Shown: positions 24,461 through 31,245 of the stretch, piece after piece
How positions within the stretch are numbered: position 1 is the first letter of the stretch
Layout of the letters: the number at the start of each line of letters is the position of its first letter
Source: a virus
Reading direction: 5' to 3' (one strand)
Length of the DNA: 38,248 bases
Virus record (IMG/VR): IMGVR_UViG_3300032163_000052
Location: 1 to 38,248 of that record
The notes under the pieces: model-generated
Database searches by the model: none
The model's input: the letters and a program-made list of their open reading frames with translations, nothing else
Told to the model about the DNA's origin: nothing
Translations under genes and position numbers: made by a program

Positions 24461-25486
24461 CTAAAAAAAAACCGGCAGCTTTTTTTTGTCGGGCTGCGTA
24501 CCGGCCCAAGCTTCGCATTGGGACTTTGCTTCACAATCTGTACACCCTTCAGCGCGTACAAAGGAACTGCCGGCCATAGGACATCGGACCATTTTCCCGT
24601 CCGGCAGTTCCTGCAACGGCTCGGGCTGTTTTTCTATTTCTATGACCGGCCCGGTGTTTGCGTTATCGGCTATCTCGCCCTTTGCCCGGTCTGCATCCAT
24701 CATATCCTCGTCTCTCTCTATGGCTAGGTATGAGGCATTAACTTTTTGCGGGTCTACGGCAAGTTTGGCCGTAGTCCTGTGTACCACGGTCTTCATCTGC
24801 ATCATTTCGGGATATTTGTCCCAAAAATCTTTGCTTGCCGCCGCTGCCCTGGACTTGTTAAAGTCCGCAGCGGTCACTATTACCAGCCGGTTTTTTTCGG
24901 CTTCAGCGTAGATTATATACCCGAACCCGCCTACCACTTCGCCCCGGTCAAAGGGATTAGCAGGCAATAAAAAATCGTAGGACTCAACGGGCCGGGCAAG
25001 GGACCGTTTGAAAACGGTGAACGTGTCCTTTTTATAGACGAGTTCGTAAATAATGTCTACCGGAGCCTCAACGGCCACTTTCCGACGATAATAGTCCTGC
25101 CCGGCGTATCCAATACGCAGGTCTAGGTCATATAATTTTGTCCTCCCATTTAAGTACGGAATGGGCGAAAGATGATTGGGGATCAAGGCATCGAGCCCCA
25201 GCTCGATACTGTGCATGGCGTCTACCGCCAGTTTCGGCATGTTGATATTTGCCCACACGATGGGCGGCTTTGAGTTGTCGGTGCGCTTCTTTTCGTACTC
25301 CGTCAGGGCGGCATCTATTTTGAGAAACAGATGCTGCGCCAGCTTTTTGTGATAGCCTGAGAGTACGGGGGTATTACCGGCGAGGGTCCCGAATTCTTTA
25401 AGCACCGCAAATGTAAAACGTTCAGAAATAGGAGCCTCTGTTTTTTGGAGTTCACCCTTATCCTTGTCTTTTTTTTCCTCAGCCAA
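24461..25486 (-). CDS. recT: RecT-family single-strand annealing protein
   Basis: A 341-residue protein starting at ATG 25486. Central motifs (LAQHLFLKIDAAL, NMPKLAVDAMHSIELGLDAL, SKDFWDKYPEMMQMKTVVHR, LAVDPQ) fit RecT/Bet-type annealing proteins that pair complementary strands during phage recombination. The C terminus has four Cys (CPMAG to CTDCEAKSQCEAW), an extra zinc-knuckle-like tail not found in classical RecT. It is sandwiched between the SMC-like ATPase (1 base away) and the DndC-like gene. Eight residues (AVDAMHSI) and their 24 bases recur in the DUF1874 gene. Confidence 0.8.
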   Translation of the reverse strand: MAEEKKDKDKGELQKTEAPISERFTFAVLKEFGTLAGNTPVLSGYHKKLAQHLFLKIDAALTEYEKKRTDNSKPPIVWANINMPKLAVDAMHSIELGLDALIPNHLSPIPYLNGRTKLYDLDLRIGYAGQDYYRRKVAVEAPVDIIYELVYKKDTFTVFKRSLARPVESYDFLLPANPFDRGEVVGGFGYIIYAEAEKNRLVIVTAADFNKSRAAAASKDFWDKYPEMMQMKTVVHRTTAKLAVDPQKVNASYLAIERDEDMMDADRAKGEIADNANTGPVIEIEKQPEPLQELPDGKMVRCPMAGSSFVRAEGCTDCEAKSQCEAWAGTQPDKKKLPVFF

Positions 25487-25487
25487 T

Positions 25488-27425
25488 TTACACCTCCACC
25501 CTTAATTTTTTATCCGGCTCGCTAACTACGAGCCGGATAACCTGACAGTCCATATTTAGAAGCTTTACTACTGACTCGGCATTATCTATAAACACCGGGG
25601 CTTGCAGCCCGTAATGTTTCGAAAATGTCCGGCAGCAGTCCAGCCCACCGTTTAATTTTGCGGCAGCGTTGAGACCTCCGCTGGACGGTATGCCATTAAC
25701 GGTCATTTCGCAGCACTCAGACAGTGCCCCGTTGACCTGCTGGGCAAAGAGCTTAAAACTCACCAACTCAAACCGGCTGTTTATCCGCTCGGTCAGGAGC
25801 GTAACCTTTGTTCTAAGGAACTCCTCACACAGGTACAATTCCTTTTCGAGCCGTTCTATTTCTCCGGCTAGACGCTTTTCGCCGGCCAACAGCTCGACGA
25901 TGCGTTTTTCCCCAGCCTCCCGTAGGGAAAACTTATTCATGCCTTCTTTCGCGCCCTTCAATTGGCCTTCCATCTCGGCGAGCTCTTGTTTTATTTGCCC
26001 AGCCTCCCGAACGTGCCCGGCTTTTTCGTTCTCTATCGCCGCGCTGACCTTCTCCCATTGTTTTTTCAGCGCGGCATAGTCGCTAGTACCGAATGACTCT
26101 TGGACCTTGTCCCTTACAATGTTCCGCGCTTTATTTATACGGGCTAATTCCGTTTCATCGGCTTCTAGGGCCTCCCGAACCGTGACCCTTTCGGCCTCCA
26201 GGGCCGCGAGCTCTTCCCTTAGCCCATCCAGTTCAACTTTGAGGTACATGCCTCTGTCGTTTAACCCTTTCAGTTTTATGGCCTTTTCCAGGCTGAACGC
26301 CGCTTGTGCTTTTTCCCGTGCCGCCTGGACGAGCTCAGTAGGCAGGGACTGCCCGCAGGACGGACAGGTATCTTCCAGGCTGTCCTGAAACTCCTGCGCG
26401 TTTGCAGTTATCCACCCGCCACGCACCGGGGTGAGGTCAGCAAGAATCATTGCGCTTCTTTTTTTATTCCGCCCCACTGCGGCGGATAAATCTATTGTCC
26501 GGCGATACCCATTAGAACAGTTCGCCGAGAGGTCGGCGATTTCGGCATCCAGCCCCGCGACAAGCTTTGCCTCTTCCGCCCGCCTGGCGTCCTCGATTTT
26601 AAGGAGGTCGGCATTGATGCCGGATAGTTTTTTCGAGAGTCCGGCAATCGTTCCACCGGTGTCGATCCCGAGGAGCTCTTGTTTTTTAGAGTCCAGGGCG
26701 GTTTCGAGGTCGGCGATTTCTTTTTTTATCTCCTGGAGAATGAGGCCGGTTATGTCCGGCTGTCCGCGCCGCACTTCGTCTATCCTCACGGGTATTTTTT
26801 CCAGTTCTTTGTTTATCTCCCCCCGCCGGGCCGCTATCACCTTTTTATGGTCGTCCAGTTTGCGCGTACCCAATATTTCGGCCAGCCCGGACAACTTATC
26901 GCTGGACTCCATTACCTGACTATCGGACAGGTCCCCGCAGACCTCTAGTAGTATCGCTCGCTGCTTAGTCCAATGCAGGGTGGAAAAAACAGTCGGTGAG
27001 GTCAGGAGCCGGAAAACCTCCTCGTCCCCGGATACCTCCGCAACTCGGGCTGTATATTCCTTTTTCTGGCTTGGGACTCCATCAATAAAATAGTCCGTAG
27101 TGTTCCCGGTGAACGTCCGCGCAGCTCTTCCGCGCGTCTTAGTCCATATCTCCCGATAGACCTTTTTCAGGGAGATATGGACTCCATCAACGGACAGAAC
27201 TGCCTCAACCTCATGTTCCAGGCCGCTTTCAGCCCGGCCCAGAGCATCGAGGTTTTTAATCTCAAAATCGGCCCGGCCCAGGCTGTCCTTGCCAAACAGC
27301 AGCCACTGGAAGGCGGAAAAAACACGGGTTTTACCCGTGCCATTATCTCCATAGATGCTGACATTTCCACCCTTGGTATGGAGCATCAGGCTTCCGCCTT
27401 GAAAATTACTCAGCCGTAAACTCAT
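25488..27425 (-). CDS. SMC/Rad50-like ATPase with CxxC hook
   Basis: A 645-residue protein. I chose ATG 27425 because it overlaps the stop of the preceding small ORF (TGATG); the 45-codon in-frame extension upstream is covered by that ORF. It begins L-R-L-S-N-F-Q-G-G and has Walker A GDNGTGKT at 26-33. Long coiled coils flank CPSCGQ (Cys354, Cys357), a zinc-hook motif. The C-terminal SSGG and VFIDNAESV segments are signature and Walker B regions. It would tether or process DNA ends with a nuclease and RecT, as SbcC-type proteins do. No SbcD-like partner nuclease is encoded in this window. Confidence 0.82.
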   Translation of the reverse strand: MSLRLSNFQGGSLMLHTKGGNVSIYGDNGTGKTRVFSAFQWLLFGKDSLGRADFEIKNLDALGRAESGLEHEVEAVLSVDGVHISLKKVYREIWTKTRGRAARTFTGNTTDYFIDGVPSQKKEYTARVAEVSGDEEVFRLLTSPTVFSTLHWTKQRAILLEVCGDLSDSQVMESSDKLSGLAEILGTRKLDDHKKVIAARRGEINKELEKIPVRIDEVRRGQPDITGLILQEIKKEIADLETALDSKKQELLGIDTGGTIAGLSKKLSGINADLLKIEDARRAEEAKLVAGLDAEIADLSANCSNGYRRTIDLSAAVGRNKKRSAMILADLTPVRGGWITANAQEFQDSLEDTCPSCGQSLPTELVQAAREKAQAAFSLEKAIKLKGLNDRGMYLKVELDGLREELAALEAERVTVREALEADETELARINKARNIVRDKVQESFGTSDYAALKKQWEKVSAAIENEKAGHVREAGQIKQELAEMEGQLKGAKEGMNKFSLREAGEKRIVELLAGEKRLAGEIERLEKELYLCEEFLRTKVTLLTERINSRFELVSFKLFAQQVNGALSECCEMTVNGIPSSGGLNAAAKLNGGLDCCRTFSKHYGLQAPVFIDNAESVVKLLNMDCQVIRLVVSEPDKKLRVEV

Positions 27426-27583
27426 CAGCCTAATATTTTTAATGACATCTCCTCTTCTTCTTTCCTTAAATCCATTGGCGGCTGCCTCTTCGGCAGCCGC
27501 TTGACGTGATACTCCGAGCAGAGCCGCGCCACGAGCCACCGGCATAGCCGGAGCCGCCACGAGCTTTCAGTTTTGCCCCCCAT
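27425..27583 (-). CDS. Small basic protein coupled to the SMC-like gene (52 aa)
   Basis: ATG 27583 has AAGGGGG 7 bases upstream. The product (MGGKTESSWRLRLCRWLVAR, later LCSEYHVKRLPKR and KEEEEMSLKILG) ends in TGA overlapping the ATG of the ATPase gene. Coupling and the ribosome site support translation. No family recognised; it is basic with two Cys, so nucleic-acid binding is possible. Confidence 0.5.
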   Translation of the reverse strand: MGGKTESSWRLRLCRWLVARLCSEYHVKRLPKRQPPMDLRKEEEEMSLKILG

Positions 27584-27722
27584 ATTTAACCCCCTTCAGG
27601 CATTGCAGGAACACCCCGAACTGTTTATTGCTGCCGCTGAAGCAGCATATCATTCGGGGCGGAGGCTTAGGTTTGCTCATTGCCGCATACACGGCGTTTA
27701 ATGCTATCAGCATTGCCCTCAT
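27567..27722 (-). CDS. Small Cys-containing protein (51 aa)
   Basis: ATG 27722 has GGAGGAAG 6 bases upstream; the stop overlaps the next small ORF by 17 bases. The product starts MRAMLIALNAVYAAMSKPKP and contains CC and a third Cys. It is the first of a chain of coupled small ORFs leading into the ATPase gene. No family recognised. Confidence 0.48.
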   Translation of the reverse strand: MRAMLIALNAVYAAMSKPKPPPRMICCFSGSNKQFGVFLQCLKGVKYGGQN

Positions 27723-27968
27723 TTTTTTCTTCCTCCATCGTTAAATGCAATGACATCAATATTTGCCGGATGCCGCAGTTTTGACCCGTCCGGCGCGAAT
27801 CTTCATGACCGTTCAGCGGCTTACGTTGGTGATTGCCTTAGCCCCGGACGCTTTCGCTCCAGTTATTACCTTAGTGCGCGTTCAGCAATCACCTTGTCCA
27901 TGTAATTACTACCGGGTGTTCCCGGCAAACTCAGACTATCTCAGCCGCCTGAAAGCTGGACTGACCCC
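27723..27968 (-). other. Leader-like gap with inverted repeats, no confident gene
   Basis: Only very short frames occur here. A 9-bp inverted repeat (GGTGATTGC at 27828-27836, GCAATCACC at 27885-27893) encloses a hairpin with a GCGAAAGC core (minus strand, about 27849-27863). On the minus strand this would form a branched RNA between the HTH gene and the small ORFs. It could be a regulatory leader of the recombination block. Confidence 0.35.
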
Positions 27969-28220
27969 TCACCATTGCCGCCCACATGGGGGCTTACGCT
28001 TGGGCGAAAGTAGTTTGACGAAAAAATAATCAAATGGAACATTGAAAAGCTTCATTATTTTCAGTATATTATTGGTGGACGGCCTGCGAAAGAAGAGTCG
28101 AGACTCCCATAGGCTCACGGCCTGCCTGCTTACCCTGCATTCTCTCGCGAGTTGCTTCTGCGTATAACCGTTTTCCTTGCGTAGGAGTCGCAAGTTATCG
28201 GGACGATATTTCATATTCAT
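27969..28220 (-). CDS. HTH XRE (Cro/cI-type) regulator
   Basis: An 83-residue protein from ATG 28220 (or ATG 28214). Residues 8-62 form a helix-turn-helix of the XRE family: NLRLLRKENGYTQKQLA, then VSRQAVSLWES as recognition helix, then NNILKIMKLFNV. It would bind operators in the divergent promoter region and set the balance between the leftward recombination block and the rightward replication block. A promoter 28227-28255 places the transcript start on the start codon, so the mRNA is probably leaderless, as for lambda cI from PRM. No integrase accompanies it, so a Cro-like timing role is more likely than lysogeny control. Confidence 0.82.
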   Translation of the reverse strand: MNMKYRPDNLRLLRKENGYTQKQLARECRVSRQAVSLWESRLFFRRPSTNNILKIMKLFNVPFDYFFVKLLSPKRKPPCGRQW

Positions 28221-28226
28221 GAATTT

Positions 28227-28255
28227 ATTATGTCATACTATTTTGAGAAATGCAA
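28227..28255 (-). promoter_or_regulatory. Promoter of the HTH gene
   Basis: On the minus strand, TTGCAT (28255-28250), 17-base spacer, CATAAT (28232-28227). The expected start site is about 28220, the first base of the HTH start codon. Confidence 0.6.
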
Positions 28256-28279
28256 GCTTTTTCTTTCGGCATATTTTTG

Positions 28280-28309
28280 TTGCTTTTTCCCTCCTGATTA
28301 TTCTATACT
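28280..28309 (+). promoter_or_regulatory. Rightward promoter of the replication block
   Basis: TATACT at 28304-28309 is a good -10 with TTGCTT 18 bases upstream. A perfect TTGACA also lies at 28311-28316 but its possible -10 (TATAGT, 13-base spacer) is poorly placed. It faces away from the HTH promoter, giving a lambda-like divergent control region. Confidence 0.45.
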
Positions 28310-28366
28310 GTTGACAAGCATAAAATAATTATAGTAGCCTGTTTTATCTAAAGGAGGCGCGAGCAG

Positions 28367-28489
28367 GTGCCAAAAATTAAACATAGAAATCCCCGCAGGA
28401 ACTCCCGGTCGCGCAATGCGGCCAGGGTAGGAAGGGCTGCTCCCCTTTCCATTATCCTGCGGGGATTTGTGTATTTAAGATATGTCTGA
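28367..28489 (+). CDS. Leader ORF, basic 40-residue peptide
   Basis: GTG 28367 has AAAGGAGG 8 bases upstream. The frame crosses the structured element at 28387-28468 and ends at TGA inside the first codons of the replisome organiser (8-base overlap). The product is rich in Arg and Asn (PKIKHRNPRRNSRSRN). Ribosomes moving through would melt the RNA structure, so it may act as a translated regulator rather than a protein. Confidence 0.38.
   Translation: MPKIKHRNPRRNSRSRNAARVGRAAPLSIILRGFVYLRYV
28387..28468 (+). ncRNA. Three-way-junction RNA element in the replication leader
   Basis: A perfect 14-bp stem (28387-28400 with 28455-28468) closes two further hairpins: 28404-28412 with 28418-28427 (9 bp, one bulged A, loop GCAAT) and 28430-28436 with 28444-28450 (7 bp including one G-T). 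The start codon of the replisome organiser lies 14 bases after the outer stem. A segment (CCAGG, then GGAAGG) faintly recalls the SRP RNA loop, but the base pairing does not fit. Attenuator, protein-binding leader or origin element are possible. Confidence 0.55.
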
Positions 28490-29225
28490 CCAAGGAAGGT
28501 GGTTTAAATTGTGGACATCAGCCCTCACGGACCTGGCCCTCGACAACCTCGACATCTCGGATTTTGGCCGGTGGTGTAAATTTGGGACGTATCTCAAGGA
28601 GCACGGGGAACAGGGTCAAATTACACTGTTACCGCCTGCCCGTTCGCTCCTCTCAAAACTGCAAATAATAGCGTTTCATGATTTAATTTTATGTTTACAA
28701 AGGTTTCCGAATTGCACTGTTACAAAAACCGTTACAGACGGCGTTACATGTAACGGTGAGTATGTTGTAAAATGGAAGAACTGGTTTAAATATCAAGGAG
28801 ATATGAGCAATCACAGGGTGAAGCGTTTTAGGGAAAAGCAAGTGTTACAAAATGCCCTAAATGTAACGACTAAGAGGAGAGGAGAGGAGACGAGAAGAGA
28901 AGAGAAGAGAGAAGAAGAGAAAAAGAATAAAGATTTACCCCCTACCCCCTTAAGGGGGAATTCTGTTTCAGACAAAAAAAAACAGAAAATTACTGATGAT
29001 GAATTTTTTGTTGAAGCATTAAAAAAAAGCCCTGCTTATGAAGGAATAAACATTGAAAAAGAATTGTTGAAAATGGACATGTGGCTGTTGACCCCGAACG
29101 GGAAGGGCCGAAAAAAAACCCATAAATTTATTTTGAGTTGGTTAAATAGGGCGGAAAGAAACATAAACACTGGCCTTTCACGGAAAGATTACAATGAAGG
29201 GGTAGGTGATGATGGAAAATTTTAA
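28482..29225 (+). CDS. Replisome organiser / replication initiation protein
   Basis: A 247-residue protein from ATG 28482. The N terminus (W-F-K-L-W-x-S-A-L-T-D, then S-D-F-G-R-W) and the VKWKNWFKYQGDMSNHRVKRFRE segment are typical of phage replisome organisers with a winged-helix N domain. Residues 130-150 are an Arg/Glu-rich linker encoded by a purine-only tract. The C-terminal DDEFFVEALKKSPAYEGI to FILSWLNRAERN region resembles helicase-loader-binding ends of such proteins. It would bind the origin and recruit the loader encoded next. Codons are A/T-richer than in the late genes, suggesting a different recent source. Confidence 0.72.
   Translation: MSDQGRWFKLWTSALTDLALDNLDISDFGRWCKFGTYLKEHGEQGQITLLPPARSLLSKLQIIAFHDLILCLQRFPNCTVTKTVTDGVTCNGEYVVKWKNWFKYQGDMSNHRVKRFREKQVLQNALNVTTKRRGEETRREEKREEEKKNKDLPPTPLRGNSVSDKKKQKITDDEFFVEALKKSPAYEGINIEKELLKMDMWLLTPNGKGRKKTHKFILSWLNRAERNINTGLSRKDYNEGVGDDGKF
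28872..28927 (+). repeat. 56-base purine tract within the replication gene
   Basis: All A and G except one C at 28891, made of repeated GAGA/GAAGA units. It codes an Arg/Glu linker. Such tracts can form triplex or easily unwound DNA and are prone to slippage; a part in origin melting is possible. Confidence 0.6.
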
Positions 29226-29916
29226 ATGTTTACAGCATGGCTGTGCTTTTGAGCAAACGGGGGTTGGAGAGTTTGCTGTACAGATATGCCCTATGTGCAG
29301 CGAGGAAAAGGACCAGGAGCCCGGCAAAAGGAGACAGGCAAATATTAATTCTGCGATAGAGAATGCTGCCGTTCCCCCGCGATTCAGGAAAAAAACGTTG
29401 GACAATTACTACTGTGAGCCGGGCAGCAAACAGGCTTTTACTGTTCAGACGGCCCGGTGGTTTTTAGAAAACATGAAAACATGTGCAGGACTTATTCTTA
29501 TTGGGAATCCCGGCACGGGGAAAACCCACATAGCAGCCGGTATTGTGAATGAACATTTGCAGGTTTCAGGACAGAGTGCGCTGTGTATTGAGGCTGTAAA
29601 GATAATCCGGGCCGTAAAGGAGATATGGAACCATAACGGCAAAACGGAGACGGAAGTTTTAAGGTCTTTTTTGGCGCCGGATATACTCGTCGTGGATGAA
29701 ATCGGAATGCAGTTTGGGAGCCCGACCGAAAAACGGTATCTGTCAGAAATAATTAATGACCGCTACAATTGGCTGCGACCTACCGTCATTTGCGGAAACG
29801 TCAGTATAGGCGACTTGATAGGAATATTGGGAGGAGAGGTAGTAGACCGCTTTAGGGAAGGAGGCAAGGCAATCATATTTGATTGGGAATCATACAGGGG
29901 AAAAAACGCGACATAA
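29209..29916 (+). CDS. DnaC-like helicase loader
   Basis: A 235-residue AAA+ protein. I chose ATG 29209 (AAGGGGTAGG upstream); ATG 29212 is an alternative. Residues 7-30 hold a C-x4-C and C-P-M-C zinc-ribbon-like N terminus. Walker A GNPGTGKT is at 99-106 and Walker B LVVDEIG around 160-166, followed by sensor-1-like NVSIGDL and VVDRFREG. It would load the replicative helicase (host DnaB) on the phage origin together with the upstream organiser, whose 3' end it overlaps. No phage helicase is encoded, so host DnaB is the likely target. Confidence 0.83.
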   Translation: MMENFKCLQHGCAFEQTGVGEFAVQICPMCSEEKDQEPGKRRQANINSAIENAAVPPRFRKKTLDNYYCEPGSKQAFTVQTARWFLENMKTCAGLILIGNPGTGKTHIAAGIVNEHLQVSGQSALCIEAVKIIRAVKEIWNHNGKTETEVLRSFLAPDILVVDEIGMQFGSPTEKRYLSEIINDRYNWLRPTVICGNVSIGDLIGILGGEVVDRFREGGKAIIFDWESYRGKNAT

Positions 29917-29928
29917 GGAGAAAATGCT

Positions 29929-30141
29929 ATGAGGAAAATGGAAAAGGAAGAAATTGAAAATTTTCTAAGGAGGAACGAATTCAGGAAAGGAAACAGAGGG
30001 GACTATGAAGAGGCGATGGAGCTATTTTGCGAAGACTACAAGGACGAGGACGAGGAATTTTCACTGTATGAGGAGCGCTTGAAAACTATATCGGATTATT
30101 TTTTTAAAGAATCTGATGAGTCTGACGGATTATTTTTTTAA
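29929..30141 (+). CDS. Acidic hypothetical protein with duplicated 3' end (70 aa)
   Basis: ATG 29929 has AAGGAG 8 bases upstream. A highly acidic helical protein (EEAMELFCEDYKDEDEE). Its last codons come from a 34-bp tandem duplication. Without the second copy the frame would read on as SDGEVKT and stop on a TGA overlapping the next start codon (ATGA), so the duplication has replaced the C terminus and uncoupled the two genes. Function unknown; DNA mimicry is only a guess from the charge. Confidence 0.58.
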   Translation: MRKMEKEEIENFLRRNEFRKGNRGDYEEAMELFCEDYKDEDEEFSLYEERLKTISDYFFKESDESDGLFF

Positions 30142-30159
30142 AGAATCTGATGAGTCTGA
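30092..30159 (+). repeat. Perfect 34-bp tandem duplication
   Basis: Copies 30092-30125 and 30126-30159 are identical, followed by four more matching bases. The unit is not a multiple of three and contains a T7 run, so the second copy introduces a TAA stop. Identity of the copies indicates a recent event. Confidence 0.92.
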
Positions 30160-30174
30160 CGGAGAGGTTAAAAC

Positions 30175-30399
30175 ATGACGACAATTGATGTAATTGTAGG
30201 ACTATTCGCACTGGCTGCAGCCTTTTTTTTCGGGGTCGGCTCGTTCCTGGCCGTGAAGTGGAAGAGAGGGCGTAAAAAGGAAATGGCTGAGGAACGGCTT
30301 TGCGATACTTGCAAATGGAGGGAGAACGGCCTGCGGTACTGCCTGGATAATTGCCGGGACATGGGACATTGGACAGGTGAAGGTGAAAAAAATGAATAA
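30175..30399 (+). CDS. Small membrane protein with Cys-rich C terminus (74 aa)
   Basis: ATG 30175 has GGAGAGG 8 bases upstream. An N-terminal transmembrane helix (VIVGLFALAAAFFFGVGSFLAV) is followed by a basic stretch and a C-x2-C ... C-x3-C set (CDTCKWRENG, then YCLDNCRDMG) that could bind zinc on the cytoplasmic side. It overlaps the next frame. No family recognised. Confidence 0.55.
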   Translation: MTTIDVIVGLFALAAAFFFGVGSFLAVKWKRGRKKEMAEERLCDTCKWRENGLRYCLDNCRDMGHWTGEGEKNE

Positions 30400-30625
30400 A
30401 TTTATTCAAGTAAAAACTTGGGCGCTCGTCCTGGCCCTGCTGCTGAGCCTATCGGCGGGTGCCGCGCTGTGCCTACTCGCTCGGATGGAACTATCGTTCG
30501 ACGCCGGATGTAAGGTCTGCTCGGAGGACATCGTTCAGCAGGTCCGGGACGCGGTTAACGAGGGGACCCCCTTTTTTTTAAAGGGCACGGATATTAAAAT
30601 CACGCCGGGGAGGCATAAAAAATGA
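30392..30625 (+). CDS. Small signal-anchored protein (77 aa)
   Basis: I prefer ATG 30392 (GGTGAAGGTG upstream) to the in-frame GTG 30377. Residues 8-30 are a hydrophobic anchor or signal (TWALVLALLLSLSAGAALCLL); two more Cys (GCKVC) follow and the end is basic. The stop overlaps the next start (ATGA). Possibly an accessory envelope protein. Confidence 0.5.
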   Translation: MNKFIQVKTWALVLALLLSLSAGAALCLLARMELSFDAGCKVCSEDIVQQVRDAVNEGTPFFLKGTDIKITPGRHKK

Positions 30626-30873
30626 TCAGTAGGGGAGCGGCTGAGGAACGGCAGCAGTCTGAGCTTGAGCGCCGCCTCATGAGTCCACTACCGGACATGT
30701 CCTCGGTAAGGCAGGCCTTCTTTGCCGAAAAGGCCCATCGACCCTGCAAATTTTGCGGTGAACTGATTATCGAGGTTGGGCGCAAGGGAGGCGCCCGGAA
30801 GTATCACTCGGCTTGTGCCGTCCTTGCGCGGGCGAGGTACGTTAAAAATTATGGTCTTAGCCGCAAAAAATAA
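30622..30873 (+). CDS. Small zinc-finger-like protein (83 aa)
   Basis: ATG 30622 overlaps the previous stop, with GGGGAGG upstream. C-K-F-C-G-E-L-I, then K-Y-H-S-A-C-A, gives a CxxC...HxxC zinc pattern before a basic helix (ARARYVKNYGLSRKK). A nucleic-acid-binding role is plausible. It is the last gene of the rightward replication block. An antisense ORF (30688-30906) overlaps most of it. Confidence 0.55.
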   Translation: MISRGAAEERQQSELERRLMSPLPDMSSVRQAFFAEKAHRPCKFCGELIIEVGRKGGARKYHSACAVLARARYVKNYGLSRKK

Positions 30874-30906
30874 CTTGTTCAGCAGGTCCTTCAGGTTTTG
30901 TTCCAT
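30688..30906 (-). CDS. Antisense ORF at the block junction (72 aa), possibly a truncated gene
   Basis: ATG 30906 has AAAGGAGAT 6 bases upstream, a better ribosome site than chance would give, and it follows the leftward small genes. The first 20 residues (MEQNLKDLLNKLFFAAKTII) look like a real helix. The rest runs antisense to the zinc-finger gene and looks like shadow. It is probably the 5' stump of a gene whose end was replaced when the two convergent blocks were joined. Confidence 0.28.
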   Translation of the reverse strand: MEQNLKDLLNKLFFAAKTIIFNVPRPRKDGTSRVILPGASLAPNLDNQFTAKFAGSMGLFGKEGLPYRGHVR

Positions 30907-31007
30907 TTTTTATCTCCTTTTTTTCTCAGCAATATCATAGCGGTCGGAATTCCTATTTTGCCGGTCGCTAATTTGTGCTCGATGATTTCACGGGCAATTT
31001 TTCTCAT
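30891..31007 (-). CDS. 38-residue basic protein
   Basis: ATG 31007 (GGAGGGG 6 bases upstream) overlaps, as ATGA, a TGA in the frame of the preceding region. The product (MRKIAREIIEHKLATGKIGI, then MILLRKKGDKKWNKT) is basic and helical. Its stop overlaps the next ORF start. Coupling supports translation; function unknown. Confidence 0.48.
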   Translation of the reverse strand: MRKIAREIIEHKLATGKIGIPTAMILLRKKGDKKWNKT

Positions 31008-31064
31008 TTTAGCCCCTCCGCAACGCGAATTACGCGCCGGCCCTCCTCATCCCAGGCGTTACAT

Positions 31065-31244
31065 TCAGCATTTTTCTCCCTCCCACGGTTCGACCGTGAT
31101 ATTTTCTATTCCGTTCCTCAGCATTCCTCGGATAAATGCCGGGATGCTTTCCTCCGCCATTACGCAGGGGTAGGTTTTCAGGGAGGGAGCAGCCTCCCAT
31201 GGGTATTTTTCCATTTTTTGGCCGGTCACTTTTATTAGATTCAT
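31065..31244 (-). CDS. 59-residue ORF, probably frameshifted at an A5 run
   Basis: ATG 31244 has GGAAGG 9 bases upstream and overlaps the DUF1874 stop region. The product starts MNLIKVTGQKMEKYPWEAAP and ends VEPWEGEKC. In the +1 frame, right at the end, an open stretch (ECNAWDEEGRRVIRVAEG) continues to TGA 31004-31006, which overlaps the next start as ATGA. One base fewer in the A run (about 31070-31074) would join them into an 80-residue protein. A recent frameshift, a programmed shift or an assembly error could explain this. Confidence 0.5.
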   Translation of the reverse strand: MNLIKVTGQKMEKYPWEAAPSLKTYPCVMAEESIPAFIRGMLRNGIENITVEPWEGEKC

Positions 31245-31245
31245 T

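Noticed and set aside
27426-27560. N-terminal extension of the SMC-like ATPase
   Set aside because: Overlaps a coupled small ORF with its own ribosome site; the ATPase motif pattern begins at the ATG 27425.
28387-28468. Similarity of the leader RNA to bacterial small SRP RNA (CCAGG, GGAAGG)
   Set aside because: The pairing around these bases does not form the SRP tetraloop hairpin; treated as chance unless a covariance search says otherwise.
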